Assembly: GCF_032854445.1 (NCBI RefSeq)
Contig: NC_088302.1
Location: forward strand, 35,342,191-35,406,190
Direction of reading: 5' to 3'
DNA length: 64,000 nucleotides
Source of the DNA: Liolophura sinensis
Lineage: Eukaryota; Mollusca; Polyplacophora; Chitonida; Chitonidae
A program made the translations under genes and the position numbers. Shown here in pieces: positions 14,501-26,379 of this stretch; position 1 is the stretch's first letter, and every line of letters starts with the position of its first letter. Under the pieces are notes generated by a model. It had not been told where the DNA came from. It did no database searches and was given only the letters and a program-made list of their open reading frames with translations.

Positions 14501-17500
14501 CCAGGGGCAAATGTCACACAGCAAGTTTTGATCTACGAAGTTGGCATTTGAAATTTAAATGCTGAATATTCTTAGACCATTGGAGTTGAAACTGAGAAAC
14601 ATGTTAATAACTAGTTTTGCTTTAGGACAAATATACAAGAAGTTTGTATCAGTGAGATGCTATGAACTGCAAATTAGTCTAAATTTGTTTTGTGGAATTT
14701 GTCCCAACTCATAAAATAGCTTGATTGTAAGCTTTAAAGAGGCTTTACCAGAGATTCTTTGCAAAAAATCAATCAGCGCAAATCCAGTGAAATTTTGGCT
14801 ATTATTTTAGAATACCCCAAATAATTACCTTTTGCCAACGTCAGCCTCGTCTGCGCATGTCTTATTATTCCAAAGTGCTTAAAATGTTCAGATTGGGTCA
14901 AATTGTAACTTTTTTCAAATTTAGAATCATTTTAACAGTATAAATAGTGCAGGGTACAAGTCTGACATTTACCGAAAGGCAATACTATGTGCTGATCTTG
15001 GTAAGTACAGAAAAATTATATACAGGCAATATTAATTTTTTGCCAAAAATCTCTGGTATACCCCTCTAAACCTTCCCTAGTCATATTGAGAAGAATAGGA
15101 TCATGTACATCATTCTAGTTGATTATTTCTCTGTTGTGTTGATTATAATTTTTGGCAACTTGTTGAAAAAAACATATCACGTTTGTTACGTATAAAAGAC
15201 CTTTTTAGTATGTTTTAGTCATTTTTAGTCATCAGATTAATGGGATGCAGAATGGACACTGATTGGCTGATAGTGGAGAGAGGGTTTCTGGAGTTAAATC
15301 TTGCAGCCTTGGTCATCCTTGAATAAATCTACCATACTAAAGAGTTCAGTTTAGGATAGGCGTAGCCTTGACTTGCCTATCTATCACATCAACCAATCAG
15401 AATCATGTATCGCTTTAAGAAATATGGTATACATTGTATATAGATGTGCATAATGTCCACAATTGAGCATGAGTCCCTGTCTGACATTTGCCACCAGTGA
15501 TAAGTGTAGTTTACATAGATTATCTGTTGTTCTGTACTTGTCTTATCAACAACTCAATCACACCTGACCATTCTCACCTCAGTGGGTAGGTGTGCTTCAG
15601 AACCATTTATGGAATATAATGTCTGTATCATTGTCATGTCATCTCAGTGTTGGCCTCATTTAATAACAAATATCACACATGCCCTGGTACTCCGAAGGGC
15701 ATGGTGGATAGGTGTCAATTTGCATTACCATATTTCACCTGAAGAGTGTATGTAAAAATCCACTTTCAGAAGCAGATAAGGGCCTTATTATTATACTTTT
15801 GATGCCAAACTGTAAGTTTTTATTGCTATGTGTAAGAAAATTAATTAGACTTTACAAGAAACTCTTAAGAAAGCAGAAATATAGCCCTAAACTTTAGGTG
15901 ATGTAAGGTAACTCAGAAACAGGGCAGAGATACTTAAGGTTCAAGTGGTCGGTTTTAGGGTCAGAATTATCAAATTTGGATGTTACACAATTCAAACCCC
16001 CTATGCTAGAGGTGACGTGATCTAGATTACTGTAAACAAGGAGTGGTTGTTTTTTTGTGGTTATATGCAGTATTCAGTGTTGAAATGCAAGTTTGTGCAG
16101 GAGTTAATAACATGTAAAGCATACATGTATACTGTTTTGTATTCTGACATGAGCATGCATCAAGAAACTGTTGGGTTTTACTTTATGTTTTAAAAGTAAC
16201 ATTAGCTTTGTGCTCACTGTATGAACAAATTTGTCAACATAAACACAGTTCTCCTGACTTGTTTATGCATTAGACTGGATTTGATTCTGATGGACAGTAA
16301 AAGTGATGCAATAATTGGTAAAATTTAGCATAACTCCAAATGTTTTTAAGCTATTTTCCGTCTGTGTGATGTTTAGATCACAGCCCTTTGTCTGTCAGTC
16401 TTGTGTACATGGAGGTCATGGACAAGAGCATTTCACATTTATGTATTTCTTGTATATAACAAAGAAGAGTCTTTGTTTTACTAAATGGCAACAACATGTA
16501 TGTTTGGTTTTACCTGTATTATAGCTGTATTTGTTAATAGATTGTGTTTGGATTCAAGGCGTGATGTTGTCTTGGTTCAAACAGTCTTTAATGCCTTTGA
16601 TTTCTGACTTATGTTACAAGACTGAGAGTATGAAAAAATCACTGACACTTTCACATGGATGTTATACCCGTGCAACTTCTGATTTTACAAAATTTGTGTT
16701 TAGCAGACAAGTTGTTATAAATCTTTCTGACACAGATTTTCTTACTCTCTTTCACTTGGTATGGTTCAGTTAATGTAATTCTTCAACCTTTTTGCATGTT
16801 TGCAAGCTGTTTAAGCATATCCTGAGGGCATTAGTCTGTGTAGACTGATAAAATTATACTTTTTGTGAAGCCCTGAAATTTGCCAATTCAACCAATATAG
16901 TTTTGTCTTCAAAATCAATGCAAAAGGTTAAATTATACTAAATTATACTGAAAGTTGCTCTTTTGTATGCGAAAAATGTTGAGGAATTAGGCAGATAAGT
17001 GCCAGTTTTGTTTGTTTTGCTACTGCACACTATATACCTGCTGATACCGGTACACTGCCAAAAGATGTGTCTGTCACTGGAAATCACTTATGTATGTTAA
17101 TCCTTTTGTGTAGGTTCATATACCATAATTAGGGTATCTGGGAGAGTACAAAAAAAAACAAAAAAACTTTTTGTTATTGAAGTTGGAACTCTTACTCTTA
17201 CTTTTGAAAGTGTTCACCATATATTGTACTTCAATGTACACAGTCTTGACTCAGTAAGTTTCATCAAAGCTCACTTCAGCACAACTTGTACACACTGGAC
17301 AGGACAGCTTTGACTCACTTGTCACATATTGGTATTCCTGTGCACAGTCTTGACTCAGTATGCACAGAAAGTGTGTTCCGTCAAAGCTTACTTCAGCACA
17401 ACTTGTACACAGTGGACAGGACAGCTTTGACTCACTTGTCAAACATTGGTATTCCCTGTGAACATCCTGGACTCAGTATGCCACAGAAGTGTGTTCCGTC

Positions 17501-20500
17501 AAAGCTCACTTCACCACAACTTGTACACACTGGACAGGACAGCTTTGACTCACTTGTCACACATTGGTAATTCCTGTGCACAGTCTTGACTCAGTATGCA
17601 CAGAAGTGTGTTCCGTCAAAGCTCACTTCACCACAACTTGCACACACTGGACAGGACAGGTTTGACTCACTTGTCACACATTGGTATTCCTGTGCACAGC
17701 CTGGGACTCAGTATGCACAGAAGTGTGTTCCGTCAAAGCTCACTTCAGCACAACTTGCACACACTGGACAGGACAGGTTTGACTCACTTGTCACACATTG
17801 GTATTCTTGTGCACAGTCTTGACTCAGTATGCACAGAAGTGTGTTCCGTCAAAGCTTACTTCAACACAACTTGTACACAATAGACAGGACAGCTTTGACT
17901 CACTTGTCACACATTGGAATTCCTGTACACAGCCTGGACTCAGTATGCACAGAAGTGTATTCCTTCGAAGCTTACTTCAACACACAACTTGTACACACTG
18001 GACAGGACAGCTTTGACTCACTTGTCACATATTGGTTTTCCTGTGCAAGTCTTGACTCAGTATGCACAGAAGTGTGTTCCGTCAAAGCTTACTTCAAACG
18101 CAACTTGTACACACTGGACAGGATAGCTTTGACTCACTTGTCACACATTGGTATTCCTGTGCACAGCCTGGACTCAGTATGCACAGAAGTGTGTTCCGTC
18201 AAAGCTCACTTCACCACAACTTGTACACACTGTACAGGACAGCTTTGACTCACTTGTCACACATTGTATTCCTGGACTCAGTATGCACAGAAGTGTGTTC
18301 CGTCAAAGCTTACTTTAACACAACTTGTACACACTGTACAGGACAGCTTTGATTCACTTGTCACACATTGGTATTCCTGCACTTAGTATGCACAGAAGTG
18401 TGTTCCGTCAAAGCTTACTCACCATAACTTATACACACTGGACAGGACAGCTTTGACTCACTTGTCACACATTGGAATTCCTGTACACAGCCTGGACTCA
18501 GTATGCACAGAAGTGTGCTCCACCATAAATCACTTCAACAAAAAATTAAAACATTGAACAGGACTGCTTTAGCTCACTTATCCAACCTTGGGACTTCGCT
18601 CCTGGTGCACAGAAGGGTGCACTAAAATGGCTCACTTCGGTAAAAATGCATAGATTATTGTGACCTGCAAATAATTCATTTCATGTTTGTTAAATGTTCA
18701 TTTCACTTTATCACACTCATGGTAGCACGCCTTATTTTATGTATAAGCTGTATACACATAAGTATTTGGTCATGATAATTATGATTAATAAATGATAATT
18801 AATGCAGATAGACTTTGCTACTTCTCCCCTCCCCTCACATCAAAGTCAGGTCAGCCAGCCTACTGTTGGTCAAACCTGTGTTAACTCTTCCGCCATGCCT
18901 GTGTTACCTTTAGGAGCTGCGCGGGTCGCTCTGCCTGTCCCCTTGCTGGGTCCAGTTAATCTAGATGATGCTGATGAGGATCTGCCCCCATCTTACACCA
19001 GCGCTACAGGTACATTGTCAAACTAGCCCTGGGGTGATGGTCACACAGATTCACTGTCAGAATCTCTGTGAATATGAATCTGATCAAACTCTGCTCATGG
19101 CCATTATTGTCAACAGTAATGTAGAGACTAACTGATGGAAAGGTCAGTCCGAGAAAAGAAATTTTGTTCATGTTCAAATACATGGGACCAGATGTCATTA
19201 AAAGTTCTTAACAGATTAAGGGCCACATTATTAAAAGGATGACACAGACTTGAAGACCTTTATGTTAAGGTTTTATATTGCTTTTTACATTCCTTTTATA
19301 CAGGAGATACTGAAATAAGCCAAGCAAATTTCATTTATCATCATAGAAAATCAGTTTTTAAACCTTATTTTCTGGATTTGAGGTTAGGGAAAATTCAATA
19401 GTTTATTTTGAGGACATTATGTCACTGTTGACCAAATGGCCTGTAGAGCAGTCTTTGGATTGTGTGTTTTCTGTGTAGCAGGCTTGGTTTGCTTTTGTCC
19501 AGTTTTGGAAATGGTATAGTCTCTTGGGTTCTTTTATATTTTGGCACTGGTGTTGTTTTTCCTACACTTGTTTTAGATGCACACATTCACACTGACACTT
19601 CTGTTTCTTGGGTGTTTTTCTGTTGAATGTTAATTAAGTCTTTAATATAAACTTTTAATAAAATTTTGACAAGACTCTTTTGATTTAAATTTCTTTTGAA
19701 AGATCTGGATATGAATTCACTCCATTACACTTTTTTTCTGAAAACGAAATCAGTGACGATAATAAAAAATGTTACAGGATATTCTGCGCGTATATATTTT
19801 TATTGGGTCAAAGTTTGAAATCAAGTAAATGAATACTTTTCTATTAAATCCATGTAACCGTTTTCTCTACTATTCTTGCTTTGATTAGAAATTCAGAGGT
19901 GACAAGTGGTCTCTGCTTGCAACTAAATATGTAAACATAACTGCATGAAAATAATTGGAGGAATTACCGTAGATAAAAGAGTAAGGAAACATTACACATG
20001 CTGCGAAAATTTTGACATTCCTGAGAAAACTGCACTCAGTAAAATGCTTTGGCAAATTGCATATTGTTAAGAAAATATGATTTAATATGGTAACTTGAGT
20101 AGAAGCTTGTTTTTTGTGTCTTTATTCACGTATCATGTTGGGCTGTGGCATAGATATGATGTAAACATTTTAAGAACCTTGAATTTTCTTTGTTTTCATT
20201 TTAATAAAGGGTATAAATTTGAAGGGGCAAATGAAAATTCAAGATTTAACTAACCATTCGAGAGACTGTTGAAAACTGTACCTTAATTTATACACTTCTG
20301 TACTTTTGCTTAATTTTTTTACCTTTTATGTTCTTAAATTGAATAGTCAAATATATTTACATTGGCATTTAAGAAGTCCAAGTCATTTCTCTTCCCCCAT
20401 TTGTATTTTGATTTAATGTTTAAATACTGTTTTTGAAGTTATGGCACTTTTCTTTTTTTATAATGCTTTGAGTTGAAAATCAAATAATGTTTTGTTGAGT

Positions 20501-23500
20501 GTTCGGTGTGAAGGTATTATTTTTTGCAGTTTCTTTAACATACTTTAGTTGTTTTGTGCGTGCAGTGTACCAGTTTTTCATTATTATTTGATATATGTTT
20601 TGTGCACCTTTTCCAACCTGGCCAATCAGGTTTTCACATTTCCTGTCGATAGAGTGAACTGTGAATTTTTTTCTGATATTTAGGTTATTAGTATGTTATT
20701 AGAACTGTATACACATATGTGTGCAAACTGTTTCACGTTGTCCATGTCACTTTAGGAGGTTCCGTAATAGTGTCCTCACATTTTTGTTTCAGCTACTTTG
20801 TACAACTCTGCTTATATTAATGGTTGTCTAAAATCATTTCACCCTTATTCAGGTATGGAGCATTTGAGTTGTTTTGATTTTGTAGGATGGAGCACCGTGT
20901 TGCATTTTGTACGATTGTGTTGATATATTATGGTTTTCTTGTAACTTCAGAAATGTAGAATGTTAAGGAAATCAAGCAGTATGAGTATGAGTACAGGCGT
21001 GTGCGTCTTGAGTAGATGAGTTATACACTCCTTGGTTGTTGTGAATGCAAGTATTGCTTGTTCTCTTTGATAATGCGCTTTATGCTGATTTGTTTTTAAC
21101 TCTACATGCACTTGCAACGCTTCCCTCCAAAAGGACACTTGTTACCTTGTGTTGATAGTGAAATATCTGTATCTACACAAGATCCCTTCGTGTACTCGGA
21201 AAATCAAATGGTAAAAAAAATTTCACCCTGTGGCATGAAATGAAATTGACATTCTCTTCAAGAACTCTTTCTGGCTAATTTGACATTTTACTATGAACTG
21301 TTTGTTTTCATAGTAATTTCTATTGCCCTAAAACCCTTTGATTATATTTTCTTCCAAAATATGAAAAATCTGGATATAACCTTGAGGATATAAGAACACT
21401 TCTTGACTGTCATTAAGACAGGTCATTAGGATGATAGCTGAGTATGTCAACCATATTAACTGTGATGCATAATGGGGGTACATTATACAGTACTGCTGAT
21501 TGAGGGCCTAGCTCACTTTACATAGACTGATAAAGCCCTGGTTTGCTGCAACTGTCAGGCCAATGAGGTTGCTTGTTTGAATCCAGTTGTCGCTGATCCG
21601 GATGCACTTTAAGTTAGGAGATTTGTCAAGAACTGGACGAAGAGTGAGGGTTTAATCCACATTCATCAGCACATATTCCTGACTGCCATCATGTACATGA
21701 AAAATTCTTGAGTGCCGCATTACAATAAAATAAACAGATGATACTGTCGGCACCAAAACTGCATTATGGTGACATTAGCAATACCTTAACAGCTTTCCAA
21801 TGGGGGAAGGGTGTGCAGTACCCAGCCAATAAGCCTGTGTTGTACGTTTTTTCAGTTTTCCCCCACACAGCATTTTGGTTTATTTGATTTGAAATGTAAC
21901 TTCAACTCCTTGTCCCTTGTTTGTCTGAATAATAAAAGTTCTTCTTTGCTTGTCTATCTCAGAAGTCTGCATTGCATACATGTTTGTGTTAGCTATAAGA
22001 TAATGTGTACATTCCTGACTGTTTGACAAGGTTGCTTTGTTGTCTTGTAATGGCTGCCATATCTACTTGGAGCTAAGAAGGAAGTTTCCTTGCATGTCAT
22101 ATCTGCAAAAGAAATGTTGTCGCTCTTAAAATTTGATTGAAATGCGTTGGAATACCGGAGATATTATTTTGGAAAATACTGTTGTACTTGTTATTTTCTT
22201 CAGCAATATTGTGCAAAGTAATGCTTACTATTGCAGCAAGCTCCATTAGCCCGATTCAATGACAATATATAGACATGATGCTTGTAAACATGTTCTGTCC
22301 CAAATGCATATCTTAAACTTGGTCCTGGCTTAAGGTGTGTTTGCTTCTGGACCTTTTTAAAGCTAAGGATCACTGAATAAAATCGTTTGTTGGTTGACTG
22401 GTACATTTCCTTTCATTGATGAATTTTAGTTTAAATGCTTTTTTCAGTGGAATGTATGTATTAAATACCAATACCATATGCAATTTTTATGGATTTGAAA
22501 TAAATGAAAGAGAAGACTCAATTTTATCATCGCATTAACAGTCCTTCAATTCTATAGTCACAAAGCATCAAAAGCTACTTAACGATAAAAAAAATCAGGC
22601 ATTGTTTAGTTATAAGAAGCTGTCAAAACTGGATGCCAGGATACAAGGAAACCGTTATTGTCTGTGTTTTTCCAGTTGTTAGTCCGTTGGAGACGTTGAA
22701 GAAAAAGTCCCCTTCATCAAACACATTATCCAAACGTACAACCATCAAAGATGTTCGAAGACATTCATTGGCCACCATAAGTGATTCTGAAACATCCAGA
22801 CCAGTAACTCTGTGACACCGGAGGGAAGAGTTACATTTGATCTCGGTGAAAAGTAAGTTCTTCATGTTGGTATCTGTTGTTGTTAAATGTGGAGAAAACA
22901 TAAAAATTAAAAGTTTAGTGAAAACTTAGCTGTAAAAGTTGTCTTCAATATTTTTGTTGATTTCCCATTAAAGAAGAAAAGACTTTCGAAAATAATTTTT
23001 GTATTGTGGGTTTTTTGGACCACTTCTTGATGATGTTATAAATGAGGATATAACACATGTTTAATAAATAAAACTGTACTATAATTCAGTCTTTTCAGCC
23101 AACAAATGTGTTCAGACTGAATTTTTATCATATTTATTTTTTGAAAATATCCATTATTACTATCGTAATGCAGATTAAATACATGTGTTTGGGATGCTAG
23201 CAGCAAATTTACATTCGAATGAATTTATTCGACATGCATCACATACTTATTTAGACAGTTATTATCCAAAGATGATACATACCGACAAGAGGTCCCAAAT
23301 ACCCAGCTTACAAAAATATTTTCCAAGAACATATTTGCAAAGAAGTTTTCCCACTCTTTCATCTGATTTTTGCATCATGTTTTTTTTTTCTCCTTAAAAC
23401 TTATTAACTGCATGTAATATCTAAAACTATTTGGAATCTGTAGAGATTTACTATTTTATGTTTATGTGGAAGTTTAATGGCTGACACATCAGTAACATCT

Positions 23501-24018
23501 AAAATGCAAATACTGTTGATCAGGAAATCTGTTTAATGCAACGTTTGAATAGCAGGATAGAATAAATTGTATTTAAAAATGCTGGCGGAAGTTTTGTATG
23601 AGTTTTGTTGTTTTACAGCTCTGACAGTTTGCGAGGCAAGAGTTTACCTCGTCAGTTGTATACCAATGGCATATCTGCGAGGAATGGTAAAGAAATGGTC
23701 ACTACAAGAGGCCCCTCGAAGGGTATGACAAAGTCCAAGTCCCATTTTCTGATCGATGGTCAGCAACGGGCAGAGAATGGCTGTGGGGATCTGTCTTCAC
23801 ATCATTCGGTGCCAAATCTCAGTGACCACAGACCTGGGGAGCCCAACCGGCCTAGAGTGAATTCCAACAGCTCGAACCGGTCAGCCAACGTGCAGAGGGA
23901 GGACAGCTACTCTGGCACCGAGTCCACAGATAGCACCGATAATGATCGCAAGAAAGACAAGGAGAAAAAGCGCAGGAAATTTCTGCACAATTTCCTGAAG
24001 AAAGAGAAGTCCTCCTAG
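2594..24018 (+). CDS. STIM: STIM (stromal interaction molecule), ten 3' exons, 5' end outside window
   Basis: STIM senses ER luminal calcium and opens Orai channels at ER-plasma membrane contacts. Exons seen: 2594-2709, 2993-3167, 6243-6333, 7821-7907, 8549-8713, 9062-9162, 14153-14315, 18812-19009, 22676-22852, 23619-24018 (stop). In order they encode the end of the SAM domain (AMDVVLFGPP), the transmembrane helix (LGGCWFAYAQHKYS), coiled coil 1, the Orai-activating SOAR/CAD region (LQLTHEIELMHYHAKRHAAE, KKRNTVMGAM, ERLHRW, CGFSIVTNPG), a Ser/Pro-rich linker and a polybasic tail (KKDKEKKRRKFLHNFLKK) that in vertebrate STIM binds phosphoinositides. Junction phases agree except for two one-base offsets inside exons 14153-14315 and 22676-22852. 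The acceptor at 18812 (ATAG) rather than 18808 was chosen because only it keeps the frame. Family identity is certain; the intactness of this copy is not. Confidence 0.93.
5380..5490. repeat. Short minisatellite, ACATGTAGAATGTGT unit
   Basis: About five to six head-to-tail copies of a 15-21 base unit built on ACATGTAGAATGTGT, in a STIM intron. The units create spurious antisense open frames (VHILHVH-like). A run of C occurs just upstream at about 5240-5255. Confidence 0.85.
6667..6700 (-). repeat. SINE tail fragment
   Basis: AGTGAGTGAGTGCTTGGGGT followed by TTAACA is the reverse complement of the 3' tail of the SINE at 58219-58518. Only the tail is recognisable here. Confidence 0.6.
7270..7400. 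repeat. Three-copy tandem repeat of about 43-48 bp in STIM intron
   Basis: Three consecutive units share GTAACAGTAA..CTGAGGTTTATCAC with substitutions. Not adjacent to a recognised exon. Confidence 0.7.
7540..7620 (-). repeat. tRNA-SINE head fragment (antisense)
   Basis: On the minus strand the segment reads AGCTCAGGGGTCTTGTAAGT followed by GGGGTTCAATCCC, a tRNA-like A-box region and B box. Probably a SINE fragment rather than a functional tRNA, because the acceptor-stem pairing and full cloverleaf are not seen. Confidence 0.4.
9903..10080 (+). repeat. tRNA-derived SINE
   Basis: GTAGTGGATAGAGTG (A-box-like) is followed about 35 bases later by GAGTTCAATCCAGA (B-box-like), the spacing of a tRNA promoter. 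The downstream body contains CAAAGAACTGGAC, related to CAAGAACTGGAC in the SINE at about 21630. Lies in the large STIM intron. Confidence 0.5.
10603..10710 (-). repeat. (AAAT)-tailed SINE, truncated
   Basis: Begins with TTATTTATTTGATTGG, then CATACTCAAGAATATTTC and GGCGGCCAGCATTATGGTGG, the hallmark of the commonest SINE in this window. The head is missing or diverged. The tail lies at the left, so the element is on the minus strand. Confidence 0.8.
13140..14150 (+). repeat. Minisatellite of decayed STIM 3' splice-site/exon-start copies (about 111 bp unit)
   Basis: Nine head-to-tail units (CTTGAGAAAGTCT-type motif at about 13161, 13275, 13386, 13498, 13609, 13723, 13835, 13947, 14055) lead into the real exon at 14153. 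Eight copies carry a GTGTTCACAG-type acceptor region; the first lacks it. All carry a mutated version of the first about 40 exon bases, and most end in GAGAG|GTGAT, which could act as a weak donor. At one fixed position in the exon frame every copy has TAA or TGA where the true exon has AGA. The spacer is rich in GATGATCATCATCATGAT palindromes. Confidence 0.92.
14153..14315 (+). other. STIM: STIM SOAR exon with apparent one-base frameshift
   Basis: The exon joins in phase to 9062-9162 and reads AALEEVRITLQERLHRW, matching the end of the STIM Orai-activating helix. The frame then hits TAG at 14212-14214. One extra base in the run of four G around 14203-14206 restores PIEHLCGFSIVTNPG, the conserved continuation, and also gives the exon the phase needed by the exon at 18812. 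Either a G was lost in the assembly, or this allele is truncated within SOAR. The exon is preceded by nine decayed copies of its own 5' edge (13140-14150). Confidence 0.8.
16773..16990. repeat. Dispersed repeat copy B (pairs with 40-260)
   Basis: Second copy of the repeat at 40-260, same orientation. The shared order of blocks (TAATTCTTCAACCTTTT, TGCAAGCTGTTTAA, AAGCCCTGAAATT, CTGAAAGTTGCTCTTTT) makes chance similarity unlikely. Confidence 0.7.
17240..18600. repeat. Minisatellite, about 117 bp unit, about 12 copies
   Basis: Units run from GACTCAGTATGCACAGAAGT through GGACAGGACAGCTTTGACTC to CACACATTGGTATTCCTGTG. Because the period is mostly not a multiple of three and the unit has few stops, several overlapping open frames appear (MHRSVFRQSLLQ-like); these are repeat artefacts. 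It sits in the STIM intron just before the exon at 18812, but I could not align the unit to either flanking exon edge. Confidence 0.92.
21521..21745 (+). repeat. tRNA-derived SINE in STIM intron
   Basis: A B-box-like TTGTTTGAATCCAGTTG is followed by CTTTAAGTTAGGAGA, GTCAAGAACTGGACGAAG and a terminal AAAATTCTTGAGTGCCGCAT running into AATAAAATAAA. The ending resembles the tail of the other (AAAT)-tailed SINEs here. Confidence 0.6.
22676..22852 (+). other. STIM: STIM C-terminal exon with second one-base frame offset
   Basis: Entering in phase from 19009, the exon reads SPLETLKKKSPSSNTL...RRHSLATISDSETSRPVTL and stops at TGA 22813-22815. From about 22804 a different frame reads NSVTPEGRVTFDLGE and joins in phase to the last exon at 23619 (SDSLRGKSLPRQ). 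The two halves need one base added near 22804. Alternatives are a donor at 22804 (GTAACT), which would put the last exon out of frame, or a genuine short C-terminus ending at 22815. RRHS fits a basophilic kinase site. Confidence 0.65.
22905..23400. repeat. Local duplicated segment, copy A (STIM last intron)
   Basis: About 500 bases, including AAAATAATTTTTGTAT, GATGTTATAAATGAGGATAT, CAACAAATGTGTTCA and an AATTTATT-CATGCA block, recur in the same order at 26380-26960. AT-rich, with no coding signal conserved between copies. Confidence 0.8.
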
Positions 24019-25515
24019 AAAAAAAGCCAATTGACATTGTCAGATCAGAAACCTTTCTATAAAGATACAAGGATATTTGTGATACCTTATTTATCATGTG
24101 TAAGCTGTTTTTAATTTATTGTCTATGTCTTTGACATGTTTGGTTTTATTTTTTGATGTAGAAATTACATGTATAGTTTTCTCCACTTTATACCTGTCTC
24201 CTTGAAATCTTCTCCTCTATCATAAAAGGTTAGTTTATGCTCTGTCAGGATACTGTACTTTGTACATGTCAATCGTCTTTGGGTGTTTTTTTTTTTTGTT
24301 TTTTTTTTTGTGTCAAAGTGGATTTTATTTGGAAAAGTTAAATGTTTTTGTTTTCATAACTTAAATGTAGCTCTTTGTGTAGATAGTTAATGGGGTAGTT
24401 ATTAGGACAAATTTTTGATGTTTATTATTTTCTGTCAAACTCAGTTGTTTGTTGTACAGTGTCACATGTGGTCTGTTGAAGTGTACTGAGAAATGAATAT
24501 GCATATACAATGCGTTGTCCCTAGTGTAACAAAGTCTGATATGTTTTCTGGTGCCTGAGATGTCTACTGTCCTATTTCTGTGCAGATTCCCTGTTAGTTA
24601 GTCTCTCAAAACGATGACTGTCTCGCATTATCTGGCATCCTGCAGACAGTCTTGCAACAGATGCATCACAAAGTTCAAACACACAGTTGACACATGGCTG
24701 TTCAAAATGGTATTTCCAGGCACATGAGCCCCAACCAGTACATGCTAGTGAGCAGGAACTTTATAATAGATGAACGCATATCAGACTTTAGACTGAGTCA
24801 GTTTGCTCACATCAGGTGCATGTTGTTGCTGTATGTGGGACTTTCACACAGTTCTGTTCTAGGACCGTCTCCTGGATGACAGGTAGCACAAAACAGTGAG
24901 ATTTTGTGAGACTGTACTGATTTGTGTACTTCCACTGATCTTGTAAATACTATTGACTACCTTAATGTTCGGTAAAGTGTCGTTTTCTTCTGTTCATTGA
25001 TGTAATCCATGTTTGATTTAGATTTATTTTTTGGTAGACTTTTTCTTTGAAATATTTTGATGTTGTGTCATGTTTGTATTGTGGAATTATTGTTGTCGTT
25101 GACCAGTAGAACCGAATTTGTGTTGGATGAACTATTGAGAGTTACATGTACCTATTGTAAGACATTCCTTAAGGCTCACAAAAGCCCCTTATTTCTCCCT
25201 AGCTCTAGGTGTACATATTTAACCCTGTATTGTCTGATGTGGACATGTGTTTTTGTTTTGTTTCTGATAATGGTCATTTGTAAACTACAGCAACTCAACC
25301 ATGTTCATTTTGTAATACATGTGACTATGTTTGGTGAAGAGTACAAAGATACAAGATAAACATGTGTCTGTGTCAAACCTGTTTTATTCCATGAACACAA
25401 TTCTGAAATGCAATAGTAATGAATCTTAGTGTACATTTTGAGCAACTACATGTAGACCATACAAGAGTAAACAGTCTTGTCTTCTTAATCTTCATGATTC
25501 CTGGCAAAGGGTAAC

Positions 25516-25521
25516 AATAAA
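25516..25521 (+). terminator. Possible STIM polyadenylation signal (AATAAA)
   Basis: First canonical hexamer after the STIM stop codon, about 1.5 kb downstream. Only the hexamer supports it. Confidence 0.25.
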
Positions 25522-26379
25522 CAATACCTGAACTACTGTATTTGACCCAAAATTTCTTTCGTAAGCTCCTCTTTTTGCCCTTTGTCAGAGTACTGTTCAT
25601 CTTTCGAGGTTTGAGCAGAGGGTAAGATGATATCTTAATGGAAAATGTAAGTTATACCATTCAATACCAATATTTTATAACCTTTATTTGCTTTAAAAAT
25701 ACATTTTTGGGGGGAATTATGAGGGTGAATACAGTCAGTAGTTGTACTAAGCAGTTATGTAACTAGATGTATAGCATGTATTCCTCTTCCATTGTGGCCA
25801 AACAAGGTACAGAGTGAATTTTTCTTTCTTTCATTGATGAACATCACAGTCAAGTCAAATTCAACATGAATTTATCTTTGGATAAATGAAACTGCTGCTG
25901 TTTAGTATTTAGCCTGTTTATTCCTAACATTTAGGAAGATTCTTTTTAATATGTTGACAGCTTAGGCAGAGCATGCAATTGTTGTTGATGCAATATTTAC
26001 TGTCAACACTGGTCAGTCTGGCAGTTATGTTTCAGGTTTGTTATGAGTATCTAGACATTGCGTGGGCATTTTACGAAATAGAATAAACATCAGGAGATGG
26101 AGTTAATTAGCTGATGTGAGCCTGTTTTTACTCTGACTGGACAGTGTATGTAGGATCGCTGTGGTTCATTGTGTATCTGTTTCCTCAAGCTAATAGATTG
26201 TTTGTAGTGGTGACATCTAGTAAGGTCAAATTACATTTGATGTTTCTGGTTTCAGTGATGTTATTGGGTGCAGTGCTATATCACCTGACTATATATCACT
26301 TCTGGTCACCACAGGTATATTGTATTAAAGGTGTAGAAAACAGAAAAATTACATGAAGTTCAGATGAAAGAGTGAGGAA

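Noticed and set aside
17251-18352. Overlapping open frames with repeated MHRSVFRQS-like peptides
   Set aside because: They follow from a stop-poor minisatellite; all frames and the opposite strand are partly open and no splice or start signals fit.
18802-18811. STIM exon starting at 18808 after GCAG
   Set aside because: This start gives the wrong phase with the preceding exon; the AG at 18810-18811 restores it.
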